A stretch of DNA of 63,850 bases from Deltaproteobacteria bacterium (GTDB lineage: Bacteria; Desulfobacterota; Desulfomonilia; UBA1062). The notes under the pieces are model-generated. The model saw only the letters and a list, made by a program, of their open reading frames with translations, did not search any database and was not told where the DNA came from. The position numbers and the translations under genes are program-made. The stretch lies in contig JAHDQN010000032.1 in assembly GCA_018433775.1 (NCBI GenBank), positions 1 to 63,850 on the forward strand, given 5' to 3'. Each line of letters opens with the position of its first letter. Positions within the stretch are counted from its first letter, which is position 1. Of this stretch, positions 8,861 to 18,678 are shown piece by piece.

Positions 8861-9306
8861 CCCTGCGCAAGACAACGCGGGAAGACATGCCCTCGATCTT
8901 TGCCATAGAACAGGCGTCGTTTGTCTCGCCGTGGAACGTGCACACATTCCTGACCGCCCTGCACAACAGGAGGAGCTGCAATATCACTGCACGTTGCAAC
9001 GGGGAGATCGTGGGGTACTGCTTCTCCCTGGGAATGAAGAATATGGTCCATCTGCTGAACCTTGCCGTGCACCCTGATTTCAGGCGGCAGGGGATTGCGC
9101 GGAGACTTCTGGGCGAGATATTTTCATTTGCCAGATCGCACGGGAAGTCGTATGTTTTTCTCGAAGTGAGGAAGTCGAATGAGAGTGCGAAGCGCCTCTA
9201 CGCATCGGTGGGCTTTACCCATGTCAGTACCTGGCAGCGGTATTACTCCGACAGCGGCGAAGACGCCTCCATCATGGTGAAACGGCTCGAAAGGACTGAT
9301 GGATGA
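8848..9306 (+). CDS. rimI: Ribosomal-protein-S18-alanine N-acetyltransferase type GNAT
   Basis: A 152-aa GNAT enzyme. The acetyl-CoA-binding motif (HPDFRRQGIARRLL) and the C-terminal RLYASVGF motif fit RimI, which acetylates the N-terminal alanine of S18. The S18 gene lies 15 kb away in this window. The start overlaps IIC by 13 nt and the stop overlaps pyrK as ATGA, so it is embedded in the operon. No strong Shine-Dalgarno sequence precedes it, consistent with translational coupling. Confidence 0.88.
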   Translation: MDSLTLRKTTREDMPSIFAIEQASFVSPWNVHTFLTALHNRRSCNITARCNGEIVGYCFSLGMKNMVHLLNLAVHPDFRRQGIARRLLGEIFSFARSHGKSYVFLEVRKSNESAKRLYASVGFTHVSTWQRYYSDSGEDASIMVKRLERTDG

Positions 9307-10061
9307 AGGATTGCAACGCCCTGGTCAAAGACAACCGGCTGGTCGCTCAGGATACCTGTCTGATGACGCTTGCGTGCGAGCTTTCACCATTCACGCCGGG
9401 GCAGTTTCTCATGCTGAGGCTCACCGGCACGTGCGATCCCTTTCTTCGCAGACCCCTTGCCGTCCTGTCATACCGTGAGGGAATCGTCGAGATCCTCTAC
9501 AAGGTAATAGGAAGGGGCACCTCGCTCCTCGCCGGAAAGAAGAAGGGGGAGGAGCTCTCCGTGCTCGGGCCGCTGGGCAAGGGCTTCAGCGACCCGAGGC
9601 CGGAAGAGGAAGCCGTGTATGTCGCGGGCGGGACCGGGCTGCCTCCCATCCTGGCCCTGGCCGAGCGGATGGGAAGAGGCAGCCTGATCATCGGGGCGCG
9701 CACAAAGGATGACATCCCTCTGTGGGAGAGGATGCAGAACATCGGGGGGGTCGAGGTCACGGCGACCACGGAAGACGGATCGCTGGGTATCAGGGGCATG
9801 GCGACACAGGCACTGAATGATCTCCTGAAGACGGTACATAAGCCCTGTGTCATCTATGCGTGCGGTCCCACCGGCATGCTCAAGACTGCGGCGAGCCTCG
9901 CACAGGTCTTTGGAGCACGGTGCGAGGTCTCCATCGAGGAACGCATGGCCTGCGGCTTCGGGGTGTGCTCGGCCTGCGCGGTCAGGACGACTGCGGGTAA
10001 TCAGAAGGTGTGCACCCATGGGCCCGTGTTCGATGCATCGTGCATCGAGTGGGGGATCTGA
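9303..10061 (+). CDS. pyrK: Dihydroorotate dehydrogenase electron-transfer subunit
   Basis: A 252-aa FAD/[2Fe-2S] protein. The FAD-binding RRPL motif is at 49-52, the NAD-binding glycine segment at about 109-113 (GGTGL), and the cluster ligands are Cys217, Cys222, Cys225 and Cys237 (CGFGVCSAC...C). It passes electrons from dihydroorotate via PyrD to NAD. It is coupled to pyrD by a one-base TGATG overlap, as expected for the two-subunit class 1B enzyme. Confidence 0.95.
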   Translation: MKDCNALVKDNRLVAQDTCLMTLACELSPFTPGQFLMLRLTGTCDPFLRRPLAVLSYREGIVEILYKVIGRGTSLLAGKKKGEELSVLGPLGKGFSDPRPEEEAVYVAGGTGLPPILALAERMGRGSLIIGARTKDDIPLWERMQNIGGVEVTATTEDGSLGIRGMATQALNDLLKTVHKPCVIYACGPTGMLKTAASLAQVFGARCEVSIEERMACGFGVCSACAVRTTAGNQKVCTHGPVFDASCIEWGI

Positions 10062-10972
10062 TGGATATCTCCACCCGGCTGGCACCGGGACTTTGCCTGA
10101 AAAACCCGATTCTCAGCGCCTCGGGCACCTTTGCCTACGGAGAGGAGTTCGCCCGGATGTTCGATCTCTCACTGCTCGGGGGGGTCGTGACCAAGGGCCT
10201 TTCCCTGCATCCCAAGGAGGGGAACCCGACGCCGAGGGTGTGCGAGACTTCCTGCGGCATGCTCAATGCGATCGGGCTGGAGAACATCGGCGTCGATGCC
10301 TTCATCGCCCAGAAGCTCCCCTTTCTCGGCACCTTCGACACCGAGGTGGTGGTCAATTTCTTCGGCACGGGCGAGGACGAATATGCCCACATGGCTCAGA
10401 AGCTCGATATCGAAGGCGTGTCCGCCATCGAGATGAATGTCTCGTGCCCGAACATCAAAAAAGGCGGGATCGAGTTCGGGAAGGATCCGAAGATACTCAA
10501 CCGGCTCGTAGCGCAGGTGCGCCAGTCCACTACGAAGCCTCTCATTGTCAAGCTTTCGCCCATGGTGACCCATATCGGTGAGATGGCGCTCGCGGCCCAG
10601 GAGGGCGGGGCCGATGCCCTGACCTGTTCCAATACCTTCCCGGCCATGGCCATCGACGAGAACACCTGGAAGCCGATCCTCGGAAACATTACCGGAGGCC
10701 TTTCAGGACCCGCCGTAAAACCCATCGCCCTGAGGATCGTGTGGGAGGTCTCCCGGCAGGCAGCCATCCCGGTGATCGCGTCCGGAGGCATCACTTCGTG
10801 GCGGGATGTAGTGCAGTTTCTCCTGGCCGGGGCATCCGCCGTCGAGATAGGCAGCTTTTCACTGAGGGATCCCCTGTGTTTTGGGGTGATCATTCAGGGG
10901 CTCATCCGCTATATGCATGACAACAGCCTGGAATCGATCACGGAGATCATCGGGAAACTGCGGACTCCCTGA
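10061..10972 (+). CDS. pyrD: Dihydroorotate dehydrogenase catalytic subunit (class 1B)
   Basis: I use the ATG at 10061, which overlaps the pyrK stop; the longer frame upstream is inside pyrK. The 303-aa product has the class 1 features: GLSLHPKEGNPTPR, NAIGLEN, NVSCPN with the active-site cysteine, and the FMN phosphate-binding SGGI segment near residue 246. With PyrK it oxidises dihydroorotate to orotate in pyrimidine synthesis using NAD, which suits an anaerobe. Confidence 0.96.
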   Translation: MDISTRLAPGLCLKNPILSASGTFAYGEEFARMFDLSLLGGVVTKGLSLHPKEGNPTPRVCETSCGMLNAIGLENIGVDAFIAQKLPFLGTFDTEVVVNFFGTGEDEYAHMAQKLDIEGVSAIEMNVSCPNIKKGGIEFGKDPKILNRLVAQVRQSTTKPLIVKLSPMVTHIGEMALAAQEGGADALTCSNTFPAMAIDENTWKPILGNITGGLSGPAVKPIALRIVWEVSRQAAIPVIASGGITSWRDVVQFLLAGASAVEIGSFSLRDPLCFGVIIQGLIRYMHDNSLESITEIIGKLRTP

Positions 10973-11040
10973 AATATAACAGGGCATTTTCTCCAGACTG
11001 TTCTGCCCTGACGGCAGGCATTTCCCGGGAGAATCATGGT
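10973..11040. other. Short gap with inverted repeat, pyrD-comEC
   Basis: CAGGGCA at 10980-10986 and TGCCCTG at 11004-11010 form a 7-bp inverted repeat with a 17-nt loop just after the pyrD stop. No T-run follows. It may stabilise the pyrD message end or slow read-through into comEC. Confidence 0.35.
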
Positions 11041-13338
11041 ATGATTTTGGGGGAGGTCTCAAAGGTCGCACCTCTTGTGGTGGTTTTTGTCGCCATGTGT
11101 CTGGGCATTGTTGTGTCAGGGGGTGACATTCCGGCCGGGATTTTCTGCCTTTTCTTTCTCCTGCTGCTCTATAGCCGGGACAGGATCGTCCATGTAGCAC
11201 TCGGCCTTGTTCTGGGGACCGGGGCTGTGCTGTTCTCACCCGGCTGGGCCGATCTTCCCGATGGCGAATACTTGGTTCAGGGCAGGGTGACCGAGTCGGA
11301 GTTTGTCAGGGGAAGCTTCCGGATCACGCTGGACAACGTGACGGTGGGCGGACAGCGTACCCGGGGTCGAGCATTGATCAGTATCTACGAGAACGTCTCA
11401 GATCCCGGAAAGGGGAGCGTGATCGAGGGCAGGGTGCGACTGAAGGCTCCACGGCCTCTGGGGAACGAGGGAGAGTTCGACTATCGATCGTATCTCTTGA
11501 GCCAGGGAATCACCCTGAAGGGGTACATCAGGGACGGCTCGGGGCTCACGGTAAAGAGACCCGGCCGGGCGCAGGGGCTGCGCGGGTGTATTGCCGCTGC
11601 CCTTTCCGGTTATGCACGCCCGGAGGCAGAGATCATGAAGGCGGTTCTGACAGGAGACCGCTCCGGCCTCGTATATTCTCTGCGTGACAGCTTCGCATCT
11701 CTTGGTGTGGCGCATCTCATGGCCATTTCGGGGCTTCACATGGGGATCGTGTTCCTGATCGGGTATGCCGGGAGTTTTACCCTGATCAGGCTTGTGCCTT
11801 TCGTTGCCGGCCGGTTCGATACCCCGTTTCTGGCAAAAACAGCAGGCCTGGCCGGTGTTCTGCTCTACACCCACTTTGTGGGCGGCTCCCTCCCTGCTGT
11901 CCGGTCAGCCGTCATGGTTGCATGCATCATCGGCTCGCTCATGCTCACCCGCAGGAACCACCTGGTCGAGAGCCTATCGCTCGCCGGCATTATCATCCTG
12001 CTCTGGATGCCGCATTCCCTGTACTCTTCGAGTTTTCTCCTGTCGTTCTCGGCTGTGCTCGGGATCGCCGGGGTATATCTCATACTGAAGGATTCGCCCA
12101 GGTGGCTGTTTTTTATCGCCATACCGGTCGTTGCCTCCGCCTTTACCCTGCCCGTCACGATCAGTCATTTCGGCTTTGTCTCACTCAGCGGTTTTGTGGC
12201 GAACATCGTCTTGGTACCCTGGTTCAGCCTCGTCGTAATGCCGCTCGGCATGGCGGCGCTGGCCTTCTTCCCGGTCTCCGGCCAGCTTTCCTCACTCCTT
12301 TTTTCCCTTTCGTTCGATGCCCTTGGAGTGATCGTCCGGGCGGCTGAGATGTTCGGGCAACTCCATCCGATTGCACATCCGGGGATCGTCTGGGTTTTTG
12401 CGTGCTATGCAGGTATGATCACGGCTTTTTTTTCGTATCCGTCAAAGGCGCGCACGATTATCCTTTCTCTGAGCATCGGTCTCATCGCCACGATTCCCAT
12501 TGGCCTTAAGATCTATCGGAATCACCAGCCGCTCTGCTTCGATTTCATCAGTGTGGGCCAGGGCGACAGCACACTCGTCACCAGGGGCAGGACCGCGGTT
12601 CTCATCGATGCAGGAGGCTCGCGGTGGGGATTCGATACCGGGAGGTTCATCGTAGCCCCCCACCTGCTCAGGCGAGGGGTCACGAAGCTCGACATCGTGG
12701 TCATCACCCATGGGCACACGGATCATATCGGCGGTATGCCGTTCATATTGGATCGCTTCCCGGCAGGGGAGATATGGACAAATATGAAAGAAGACTGGAA
12801 CCCGGATTTCCGATCTGTAATTCACATTACACAAAAGAAAGGCATTCCCGTAAAAAACGTATGCCTTGGAGATACCTCTCAATATGCCGGTATGGATATT
12901 GAAATACTGAATCCCCAGAAGCGGATAGACCGACGGAGTGCCGGTATGGACCAGAACTTGCATTCCATAGCGATGAGGATCGGCGACAGCAATATGCAGG
13001 GGCTTTTCATGGGAGATGTAGAAGGGCTGGGAGAAATCAGATTGTGCCGTCTGGAGACCGACCTGTCTGCAGACGTACTCAAGGTCGGGCACCATGGTTC
13101 TAAAAACAGTTGTCAGACGATGTTTCTGGAGCAGGTCAACCCGAAGGTCGCCGTGATTCAGGCGGGCCATGGCAATGTCTTTCATCTGCCGAACCATCTG
13201 CCGCTTACTCGTCTGCACCAGCATGGCGTCATGGTCCGCCGAACCGACATCGACGGGGAGGTCATGATATATCCGGTTCATGGCGGCTTGCAGGTAAAGT
13301 CCGGGAGGTTCCATGCCGATACAGCATTGAATAGATGA
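11041..13338 (+). CDS. comEC: ComEC/Rec2 DNA-uptake channel protein
   Basis: A 765-aa protein with all three parts of full-length ComEC: an N-terminal membrane and OB-like region (to about 180), the Competence domain with its conserved MAISGLHMGI segment and many transmembrane helices (about 190-480), and a C-terminal metallo-beta-lactamase-like domain with the HGHTDH metal motif near 557-562. It forms the inner-membrane channel for single-stranded DNA in natural transformation. It lies directly before a type IV pilus minor-pilin operon, which fits a DNA-uptake role. A near-cognate ATG at 11037 is out of frame. Confidence 0.95.
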   Translation: MILGEVSKVAPLVVVFVAMCLGIVVSGGDIPAGIFCLFFLLLLYSRDRIVHVALGLVLGTGAVLFSPGWADLPDGEYLVQGRVTESEFVRGSFRITLDNVTVGGQRTRGRALISIYENVSDPGKGSVIEGRVRLKAPRPLGNEGEFDYRSYLLSQGITLKGYIRDGSGLTVKRPGRAQGLRGCIAAALSGYARPEAEIMKAVLTGDRSGLVYSLRDSFASLGVAHLMAISGLHMGIVFLIGYAGSFTLIRLVPFVAGRFDTPFLAKTAGLAGVLLYTHFVGGSLPAVRSAVMVACIIGSLMLTRRNHLVESLSLAGIIILLWMPHSLYSSSFLLSFSAVLGIAGVYLILKDSPRWLFFIAIPVVASAFTLPVTISHFGFVSLSGFVANIVLVPWFSLVVMPLGMAALAFFPVSGQLSSLLFSLSFDALGVIVRAAEMFGQLHPIAHPGIVWVFACYAGMITAFFSYPSKARTIILSLSIGLIATIPIGLKIYRNHQPLCFDFISVGQGDSTLVTRGRTAVLIDAGGSRWGFDTGRFIVAPHLLRRGVTKLDIVVITHGHTDHIGGMPFILDRFPAGEIWTNMKEDWNPDFRSVIHITQKKGIPVKNVCLGDTSQYAGMDIEILNPQKRIDRRSAGMDQNLHSIAMRIGDSNMQGLFMGDVEGLGEIRLCRLETDLSADVLKVGHHGSKNSCQTMFLEQVNPKVAVIQAGHGNVFHLPNHLPLTRLHQHGVMVRRTDIDGEVMIYPVHGGLQVKSGRFHADTALNR

Positions 13339-13354
13339 CCTGCGCGTGCAGGTC
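13337..13354 (+). repeat. Hairpin overlapping the comEC stop codon
   Basis: GACCTGC (13337-13343) and GCAGGTC (13348-13354) form a perfect 7-bp stem with a GCGT loop. It begins inside the comEC stop codon and lies 37 nt before the first pilin gene. There is no T-run, so it is not a standard terminator. Confidence 0.35.
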
Positions 13355-13391
13355 GGAAGTACACCGGTAATATCGGGTAAATGGAGTGAAC

Positions 13392-13847
13392 ATGAAGTGT
13401 TCGGGCAACAAGGGATTCTCTCTTCTGGAACTCATGGTGGTAGTTGTGATTGTCGGCATCCTTGCCGCGGTAGCGATCCCGGGTATGGGGGGATGGCAGG
13501 CGAAAAGACAGCTCAATTCGGAAGCACGGAATATCGCCTCTCTGCTCCAACAGGCAAGGAGCGAGTCTGTCAGCAGAAACAGGGATGTCTGGCTGGAATT
13601 TTCCCCCGCAGGCGAGAGCTATCTCATGCGGACAGCGACCTCGGTCCTCGTATCCGCGAGAACTCTCCCGGACGGTGTCGATATCGTGGCAACCACCTTT
13701 GTCTCAAACCGGGCGACATTCAACAGCAGGGGCTTTGCAACAGGCTCCGGAATCGTCACGCTTCATGTCGACGGCAGACCCAATGATTCAAACTGGACCC
13801 GGACCATATCGGTCACCCTGGGAGGGAGCGTCTCCATAGAGCCATGA
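13392..13847 (+). CDS. Type IV minor pilin, GspH/FimT family
   Basis: The 151-aa product has a prepilin peptidase site after a short basic leader (NKG|FSLLE, with Glu5) and the hydrophobic N-terminal helix LMVVVVIVGILAAVAIP. The C-terminal part fits the GspH/FimT fold. I prefer the ATG at 13392, which has GGAG 5 nt upstream, over the GTG at 13386. In natural transformation some FimT proteins bind DNA. The gene opens the minor-pilin operon and overlaps pilW by 4 nt. Confidence 0.92.
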   Translation: MKCSGNKGFSLLELMVVVVIVGILAAVAIPGMGGWQAKRQLNSEARNIASLLQQARSESVSRNRDVWLEFSPAGESYLMRTATSVLVSARTLPDGVDIVATTFVSNRATFNSRGFATGSGIVTLHVDGRPNDSNWTRTISVTLGGSVSIEP

Positions 13848-14497
13848 AGAACATGAAAATACTATCCGACTCACACGGATTGACACTGGTGGAGCTGATG
13901 ATCGTCATGGTGCTGTCCCTGCTGCTCATGGGAGCGGCGTATCTGGCATACCAGACACAGCATGTCTCCAGCACGGTCCAGCATCATATCGCCCAGGTCC
14001 AGCAGGATCTCCGGGCGGCCATGGATATTATCACCAGGGATATCAGGAACGCCGGCGCTCAGTCACCCATGGTGAACAACAACGTTCTTCCGGTGGATGC
14101 ATCAACGGCAGACAGTACAGGGCTGAACAACATCACCCTCATGATGGATCTGGGTGACGGCATGGGCGGAGAGCCGAACAACAGCACCGCTGACGACGGC
14201 GAACACCTGTTCTACTACCTGTCCGGTCAGGATCTCGTGCGGATCGATTACAATGGCGTGGGCAGGCAGACTATTGCCCAAAACGCCCAGAGCCTCCGGT
14301 TTCGATATTATTCATACGATGAAACAGCCGGGTCGAGCACCGAAATCCCGCTTGCCTCACTATCGGGGAGAGAAGACGAGATCGATTACATAGACGTTGG
14401 CATGACGATACGCAGCAAAAACCCAGACCCGGATACGGGCCAGCATATCACCAGAACGCTCAACAGGCGTATCAAACTGAGAAACAGCGGGCTTTAA
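13844..14497 (+). CDS. pilW: Type IV pilus minor pilin PilW
   Basis: A 217-aa prepilin with the processing site SHG|LTLVE and Glu5, followed by a hydrophobic helix. A C-terminal domain has the PilW pattern (QVQQDLRAAMDIITRDIRNAG). Minor pilins PilV, PilW and PilX prime pilus assembly with PilY1. It overlaps the upstream gene as ATGA and is followed after 25 nt by pilV. Confidence 0.92.
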   Translation: MKNMKILSDSHGLTLVELMIVMVLSLLLMGAAYLAYQTQHVSSTVQHHIAQVQQDLRAAMDIITRDIRNAGAQSPMVNNNVLPVDASTADSTGLNNITLMMDLGDGMGGEPNNSTADDGEHLFYYLSGQDLVRIDYNGVGRQTIAQNAQSLRFRYYSYDETAGSSTEIPLASLSGREDEIDYIDVGMTIRSKNPDPDTGQHITRTLNRRIKLRNSGL

Positions 14498-14522
14498 CCC
14501 GTTTAGAGAAGGCTGAGAGACA

Positions 14523-14975
14523 ATGAAGATCTTTCAAGTGAAGACCGGTCATGACCGGAAGACTTCTGATCAGGCCAGAGGCGGCTTTACCCTCATCGAG
14601 CTCGTGGTGGCGATCCTCATCTTCGCCCTGGGCATCATCGGGGTCGCAAAGATGCAGTCGGAGTCGGTCAAGGGAAATTCCTACGCCATGCAGCTCACCC
14701 GGGCAAACAATATCGCACAGGACATGTCGGAATATCTGAAAGTCCTGCCCTTTACGAGCGATTCCCTGGGTGGGGAAGACATCCCGCTGGACGGAGAGGT
14801 GACCAAAGTTGCGTCCGATGTGACGACCGCCGGGATAACCTATGAAAGGGAATGGATCGTCAACCAGAGTGCCAGCGAAGACAATCTCAGAGAGATCTCA
14901 GTCCAGGTCTGGTGGCAGAACAGAGAGCACAGCGTGTCCTTTACCTTCTACAAAGGCAACGGGACAGGCCTGTAG
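14523..14975 (+). CDS. pilV: Type IV pilus minor pilin PilV
   Basis: A 150-aa prepilin. A somewhat long leader of about 21 residues ends at GG|FTLIE with Glu5, and the helix VVAILIFALGIIGVAKMQS is typical of PilV. The C-terminal part is short and contains YEREWIVN and SVQVWW, which match the PilV family pattern. It lies between pilW and pilX in the usual order. Confidence 0.9.
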   Translation: MKIFQVKTGHDRKTSDQARGGFTLIELVVAILIFALGIIGVAKMQSESVKGNSYAMQLTRANNIAQDMSEYLKVLPFTSDSLGGEDIPLDGEVTKVASDVTTAGITYEREWIVNQSASEDNLREISVQVWWQNREHSVSFTFYKGNGTGL

Positions 14976-14988
14976 AGGAGTGCATGCC

Positions 14989-15471
14989 ATGGTTCATAAA
15001 TATTTTTCCGGCAGGATACGAGACAACGAGGGCGCGGTCATGGTGCTCGTTCTCCTGGTGCTGGTGGCGACCATACTCATCGGCACCACCCTCATGCGGT
15101 CCACCACTATCGAGACCAAGATCGCGGGAAACGAGAGAAGGGTTATCCAGAACTTCAACAAGGTCGACAGCGCGTCTGAGATTGCACTGGTCCACTCGAC
15201 CACCTTTGCAGATCACGTCAAGGACAATGTGGGGATGGCTTATGATTTCACCACCTCGGGCATTCTCACCGGAGAGATGAGCGTGGAAACGCTCATGGTC
15301 ACCCTGCAGGGGAAGGGAAACCCGCCTACAGCCCAGAGTGACAAGTATGTTTACAGCGTCGGAGGCAAGACGAACCTCGAGGCCAGGTACTACAAGGTGG
15401 ATGCCCGGCACCAGAGCGAGAATGTAGACGTCCTGGTGTTCAAGATGCTGCCCAAGGCACAGAAGGAGTAA
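14989..15471 (+). CDS. pilX: Type IV pilus assembly protein PilX
   Basis: I start at the ATG at 14989, 8 nt after GAGGAG. The 160-aa product has a leader ending NEG|AVMVL. It lacks Glu5 of the mature pilin, which is normal for PilX and GspK because they cap the filament tip. The TTLMRSTTIETKIAGNERR segment matches PilX closely. It lies immediately upstream of pilY1. Confidence 0.9.
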   Translation: MVHKYFSGRIRDNEGAVMVLVLLVLVATILIGTTLMRSTTIETKIAGNERRVIQNFNKVDSASEIALVHSTTFADHVKDNVGMAYDFTTSGILTGEMSVETLMVTLQGKGNPPTAQSDKYVYSVGGKTNLEARYYKVDARHQSENVDVLVFKMLPKAQKE

Positions 15472-15475
15472 GGTT

Positions 15476-18400
15476 ATGAAGATAAGAAATCTTCTTTCAC
15501 TCTTCGCGATGTGCGGATTCCTTTGTTTTCCTCTGGCTTCTCCAGCGGATGACAGCGCTATATTCGGCGGAGGAACTCTCGACGTCGACGCTAATGTTCT
15601 GATCATCTTCGACAATTCCGGGAGTATGGGCACAAAGGTGGAGAATACTGTTGCGGAGTATGACTCCGATACTCAATACACCGGGCCCTATAATAGAGAG
15701 AAAGTGTATTATCAATATAGTGACGGGATAGCCTGGTACGAATTTGAGCATATCGGCTCGGACTATGAGGTGGATTATAGTGAAATCTGGTGCTGGGATG
15801 CAAGGAGAGATCTAAATGAATATGGACACTGGAACGGGAAGATCGATTCCAACGATCCCCACGACTGCACGCGCAGAGGAAAGCAGAAGATCTTAAGGAC
15901 GGGAAACTACCTGAATTATCTTCACGAGAATCCCGGCGCCGGGATTGATAAGACGCGCCTGCAGGTTGCCAAGGAAGTGGTCTCCGAGTTGTTGAACACC
16001 ACCTCGACCTCCGGAGTACGGTTCGGAGTCATGGTGTTTAATAATGACCAGGGGGGGCATGTACTTGCACCCATCAAAAACAGGACAGGAAGTGAAATCG
16101 ATACTCTGGCGCAAACGATCAACGGCATCACCGCACATACCTGGACACCACTGGCAGAGACCCTTGCCGAAGCGGGCCTCTACTTTGCCGGAAAAGGTTC
16201 GTGGGCTAACTCTGGTGTCACCTATACTTCACCCATCGAATGGCGGTGCCAGAAGAATTATGTCATCATCATGACCGATGGAGAGCCTACCTATGACCGC
16301 GGCGATATTCTCGAAGATGATCATGACTATCTCGATGGGAGGTCAATCGGCGATTACGACAACGACCAGAAGGATCCTGGATCATACTCCAGTTATGGAA
16401 GTGATTATCTCGATGACGTGGCGAAATTTCTCTATGACGAGGACCTTCGCATTGGCGGAGTAGATCTTTCCCTGCGCTCTTTTGATGATGATTATCCCAA
16501 ACAGAATGTCATTACCTATACGGTAGGCTTCGCGATTGACCATGTTCTGCTGGAGAGTACAGCCGACTCAAACCATGGACACGGTGCATACTACACTACC
16601 GAAGATGGCCTCAATCTCGTCAGCATACTCGAAACCATTATTGCCAGCATCATGGATACCAGCGTGCAGTTCGTCTCGCCCGTAGTGCCTGTAAACAGGG
16701 TGAACAGAACCTATGCGGATAATGCCATGTATCTTGGCCTGTTCCTTCCCGACATCTCAGGACAGTGGAAGGGGAATCTGAAAAAATTCGGTTTGGGTGA
16801 AGACGGCATGCTCCTGGACCGGTATGGGAACGACGCACTCGATCCTTCGGGCGCGATCAAGGACGAGGCCAAGACCTGCTGGTCCCTGGTCACCGGACTG
16901 GAGGGAATCAAGGTCGACGTTGGCGGCGCCGGCAAGGTACTCCTGGGGCAGACAAGCAGAACTTTTTACACCCGGAATACCGGAAATTCTCTTATCGTTT
17001 TCAACAAGACCAATATATTACCCACAGCTCTGGGTTTTGCGGATGATACCTATACCACCCAGCGGGATGACCTGGTGGATTACATAAGGGCAGATGGGGT
17101 CTACAGTCCTCTGGCCACCGGGACCAATGACAAGCCACGAACCTGGGTGCTGGGGGATATTCTCCATTCCGAACCCGCCGTACTCTATGATGATCAAAAC
17201 AGCACGAACGTGATTTTTGTAGGTGCCAATGACGGCTTTCTGCACTGTTTCCTCGATAATGACCACAGCGGGGAGGGAAATGCGAACACCAACCTCCAGG
17301 ACGATACGCTCACCGAGGCATGGGCTTTCGTGCCCTGGGACCTGCTGCCGAATCTGAAGAATCTTCCTCCTGATGATGCAACGACCCATATCACCGGAGA
17401 TTCCGAGCACGACTATTTTGTGGATGGTTCTCCCGTGCTCTTCAAGCCTACAGGAACCCCTGAAAAAGCGTATGTGGTCTTCGGTCTCAGAAGAGGGGGA
17501 GACAAGTATTACTGTCTCAACGTGAGCGACTACCACAACCCCACGTTCGCTTGGGAGATACCAAACAATATTCTGGGGACCGGTGTGGAAGCCCTGGGAC
17601 AGTCGTGGTGTGCGCCTCGTTTCGTGAAGATAAAAGCGAATTCGAGCGATTCGGTGGGCAAAGAGGTACTGCTCTTTGCAGGCGGATATGACCCGAACCA
17701 GGACAACGGGGATCCGGGGACCGGCGATTCCAAGGGCAGAGCGGTGTTTGCCGTCGAGCCCGGGACTACAAGCTGTGTAGTGAGCTCGAACATAAACTTC
17801 AACCATAATAATTATGCAAAGATGACCTATTCCATCATTGAGCTCAACTCATTCGACAGCGATGATGACGGGTTTGAGGATACGATCTATGCCGGGTCTC
17901 TCGGCGGCGATCTGTTCGTGTTCTCCGACCGTGACGGTGATGGCGTCTGGCAGGCGAGAAGGCTGTTCAGCGCCGCGAATGACGGGGGAACTTCAGGCCT
18001 CAGGAAATTCTTGAAGGCGCCGGGCGTGGTGAGGATGTCCACCACCTATGACTATGTCTACATCGGCTCCGGCAACCGTGAAGATCCGCAGGATATCTCG
18101 ATGACAGACCGGTTTTATGCCATCAAGAACTTATGGCCGGCGACGTGGAGTGACGAGGCGAACACCCTTACAGCCGCCAATCTCGTCAACATGGATACGG
18201 ATATATTCAACTCTGCTGCTACCGAAGAGGATAAGACCCTGAAGCAGGAGCAGCTCGAGGCCGGGTCGGGATGGTATCTGAACATGCCCAATCTGGGAGA
18301 GAAAGTCGTTTCTTCGCCCATCGTGTTCGACAAGGCAGTATGGTTCACTACCTTTACCCCTACACAGACAGAAGATGCAGAAGAAGGCGATGAGGTTGAA

Positions 18401-18661
18401 GACAAATGCTCTATTCCCGGCGGCGTGGGAACGGCCCGTCTCTATGCCATCAACTATAAGACGGGCAGCGCCATGTACGACCTCGACGAGGACGGGGACA
18501 AGGACCGGAGCGTCGCGATCGGCGGCGGAATTCCGTCGGACCCGGTGATTATCGTAACCAAAGAGGGCTCATACATAGCGGTTGGCAGACAGCGCGGAGT
18601 TGCCATCAGGGAAAGCGGGAGCGAAAATCTTTTTAACAAGATATACTGGATACAGGAATAA
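15476..18661 (+). CDS. pilY1: Type IV pilus tip adhesin/assembly protein PilY1
   Basis: A 1061-aa exported protein. A signal peptide covers about the first 24 residues. A von Willebrand A-like domain follows with a MIDAS motif at 46-50 (DNSGS) and a later MTDGEP strand. The C-terminal half (about 550-1061) is the PilY1 beta-propeller, with repeated NDGFLH, FVDGSPV and DRFYAIK strands. At least four acidic loops fit calcium binding (near 293-300, 594-602, 794-802, 818-824). PilY1 controls pilus extension and retraction and surface adhesion. The gene ends the pilin series, with one small gene after it. Confidence 0.94.
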   Translation: MKIRNLLSLFAMCGFLCFPLASPADDSAIFGGGTLDVDANVLIIFDNSGSMGTKVENTVAEYDSDTQYTGPYNREKVYYQYSDGIAWYEFEHIGSDYEVDYSEIWCWDARRDLNEYGHWNGKIDSNDPHDCTRRGKQKILRTGNYLNYLHENPGAGIDKTRLQVAKEVVSELLNTTSTSGVRFGVMVFNNDQGGHVLAPIKNRTGSEIDTLAQTINGITAHTWTPLAETLAEAGLYFAGKGSWANSGVTYTSPIEWRCQKNYVIIMTDGEPTYDRGDILEDDHDYLDGRSIGDYDNDQKDPGSYSSYGSDYLDDVAKFLYDEDLRIGGVDLSLRSFDDDYPKQNVITYTVGFAIDHVLLESTADSNHGHGAYYTTEDGLNLVSILETIIASIMDTSVQFVSPVVPVNRVNRTYADNAMYLGLFLPDISGQWKGNLKKFGLGEDGMLLDRYGNDALDPSGAIKDEAKTCWSLVTGLEGIKVDVGGAGKVLLGQTSRTFYTRNTGNSLIVFNKTNILPTALGFADDTYTTQRDDLVDYIRADGVYSPLATGTNDKPRTWVLGDILHSEPAVLYDDQNSTNVIFVGANDGFLHCFLDNDHSGEGNANTNLQDDTLTEAWAFVPWDLLPNLKNLPPDDATTHITGDSEHDYFVDGSPVLFKPTGTPEKAYVVFGLRRGGDKYYCLNVSDYHNPTFAWEIPNNILGTGVEALGQSWCAPRFVKIKANSSDSVGKEVLLFAGGYDPNQDNGDPGTGDSKGRAVFAVEPGTTSCVVSSNINFNHNNYAKMTYSIIELNSFDSDDDGFEDTIYAGSLGGDLFVFSDRDGDGVWQARRLFSAANDGGTSGLRKFLKAPGVVRMSTTYDYVYIGSGNREDPQDISMTDRFYAIKNLWPATWSDEANTLTAANLVNMDTDIFNSAATEEDKTLKQEQLEAGSGWYLNMPNLGEKVVSSPIVFDKAVWFTTFTPTQTEDAEEGDEVEDKCSIPGGVGTARLYAINYKTGSAMYDLDEDGDKDRSVAIGGGIPSDPVIIVTKEGSYIAVGRQRGVAIRESGSENLFNKIYWIQE

Positions 18662-18678
18662 CAATCAAGGAGCAGGAT

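Noticed and set aside
13339..13391. A cyclic di-GMP riboswitch before the pilin operon
   Set aside because: The gap is only 53 nt and lacks the conserved GEMM core; it holds just a small hairpin.
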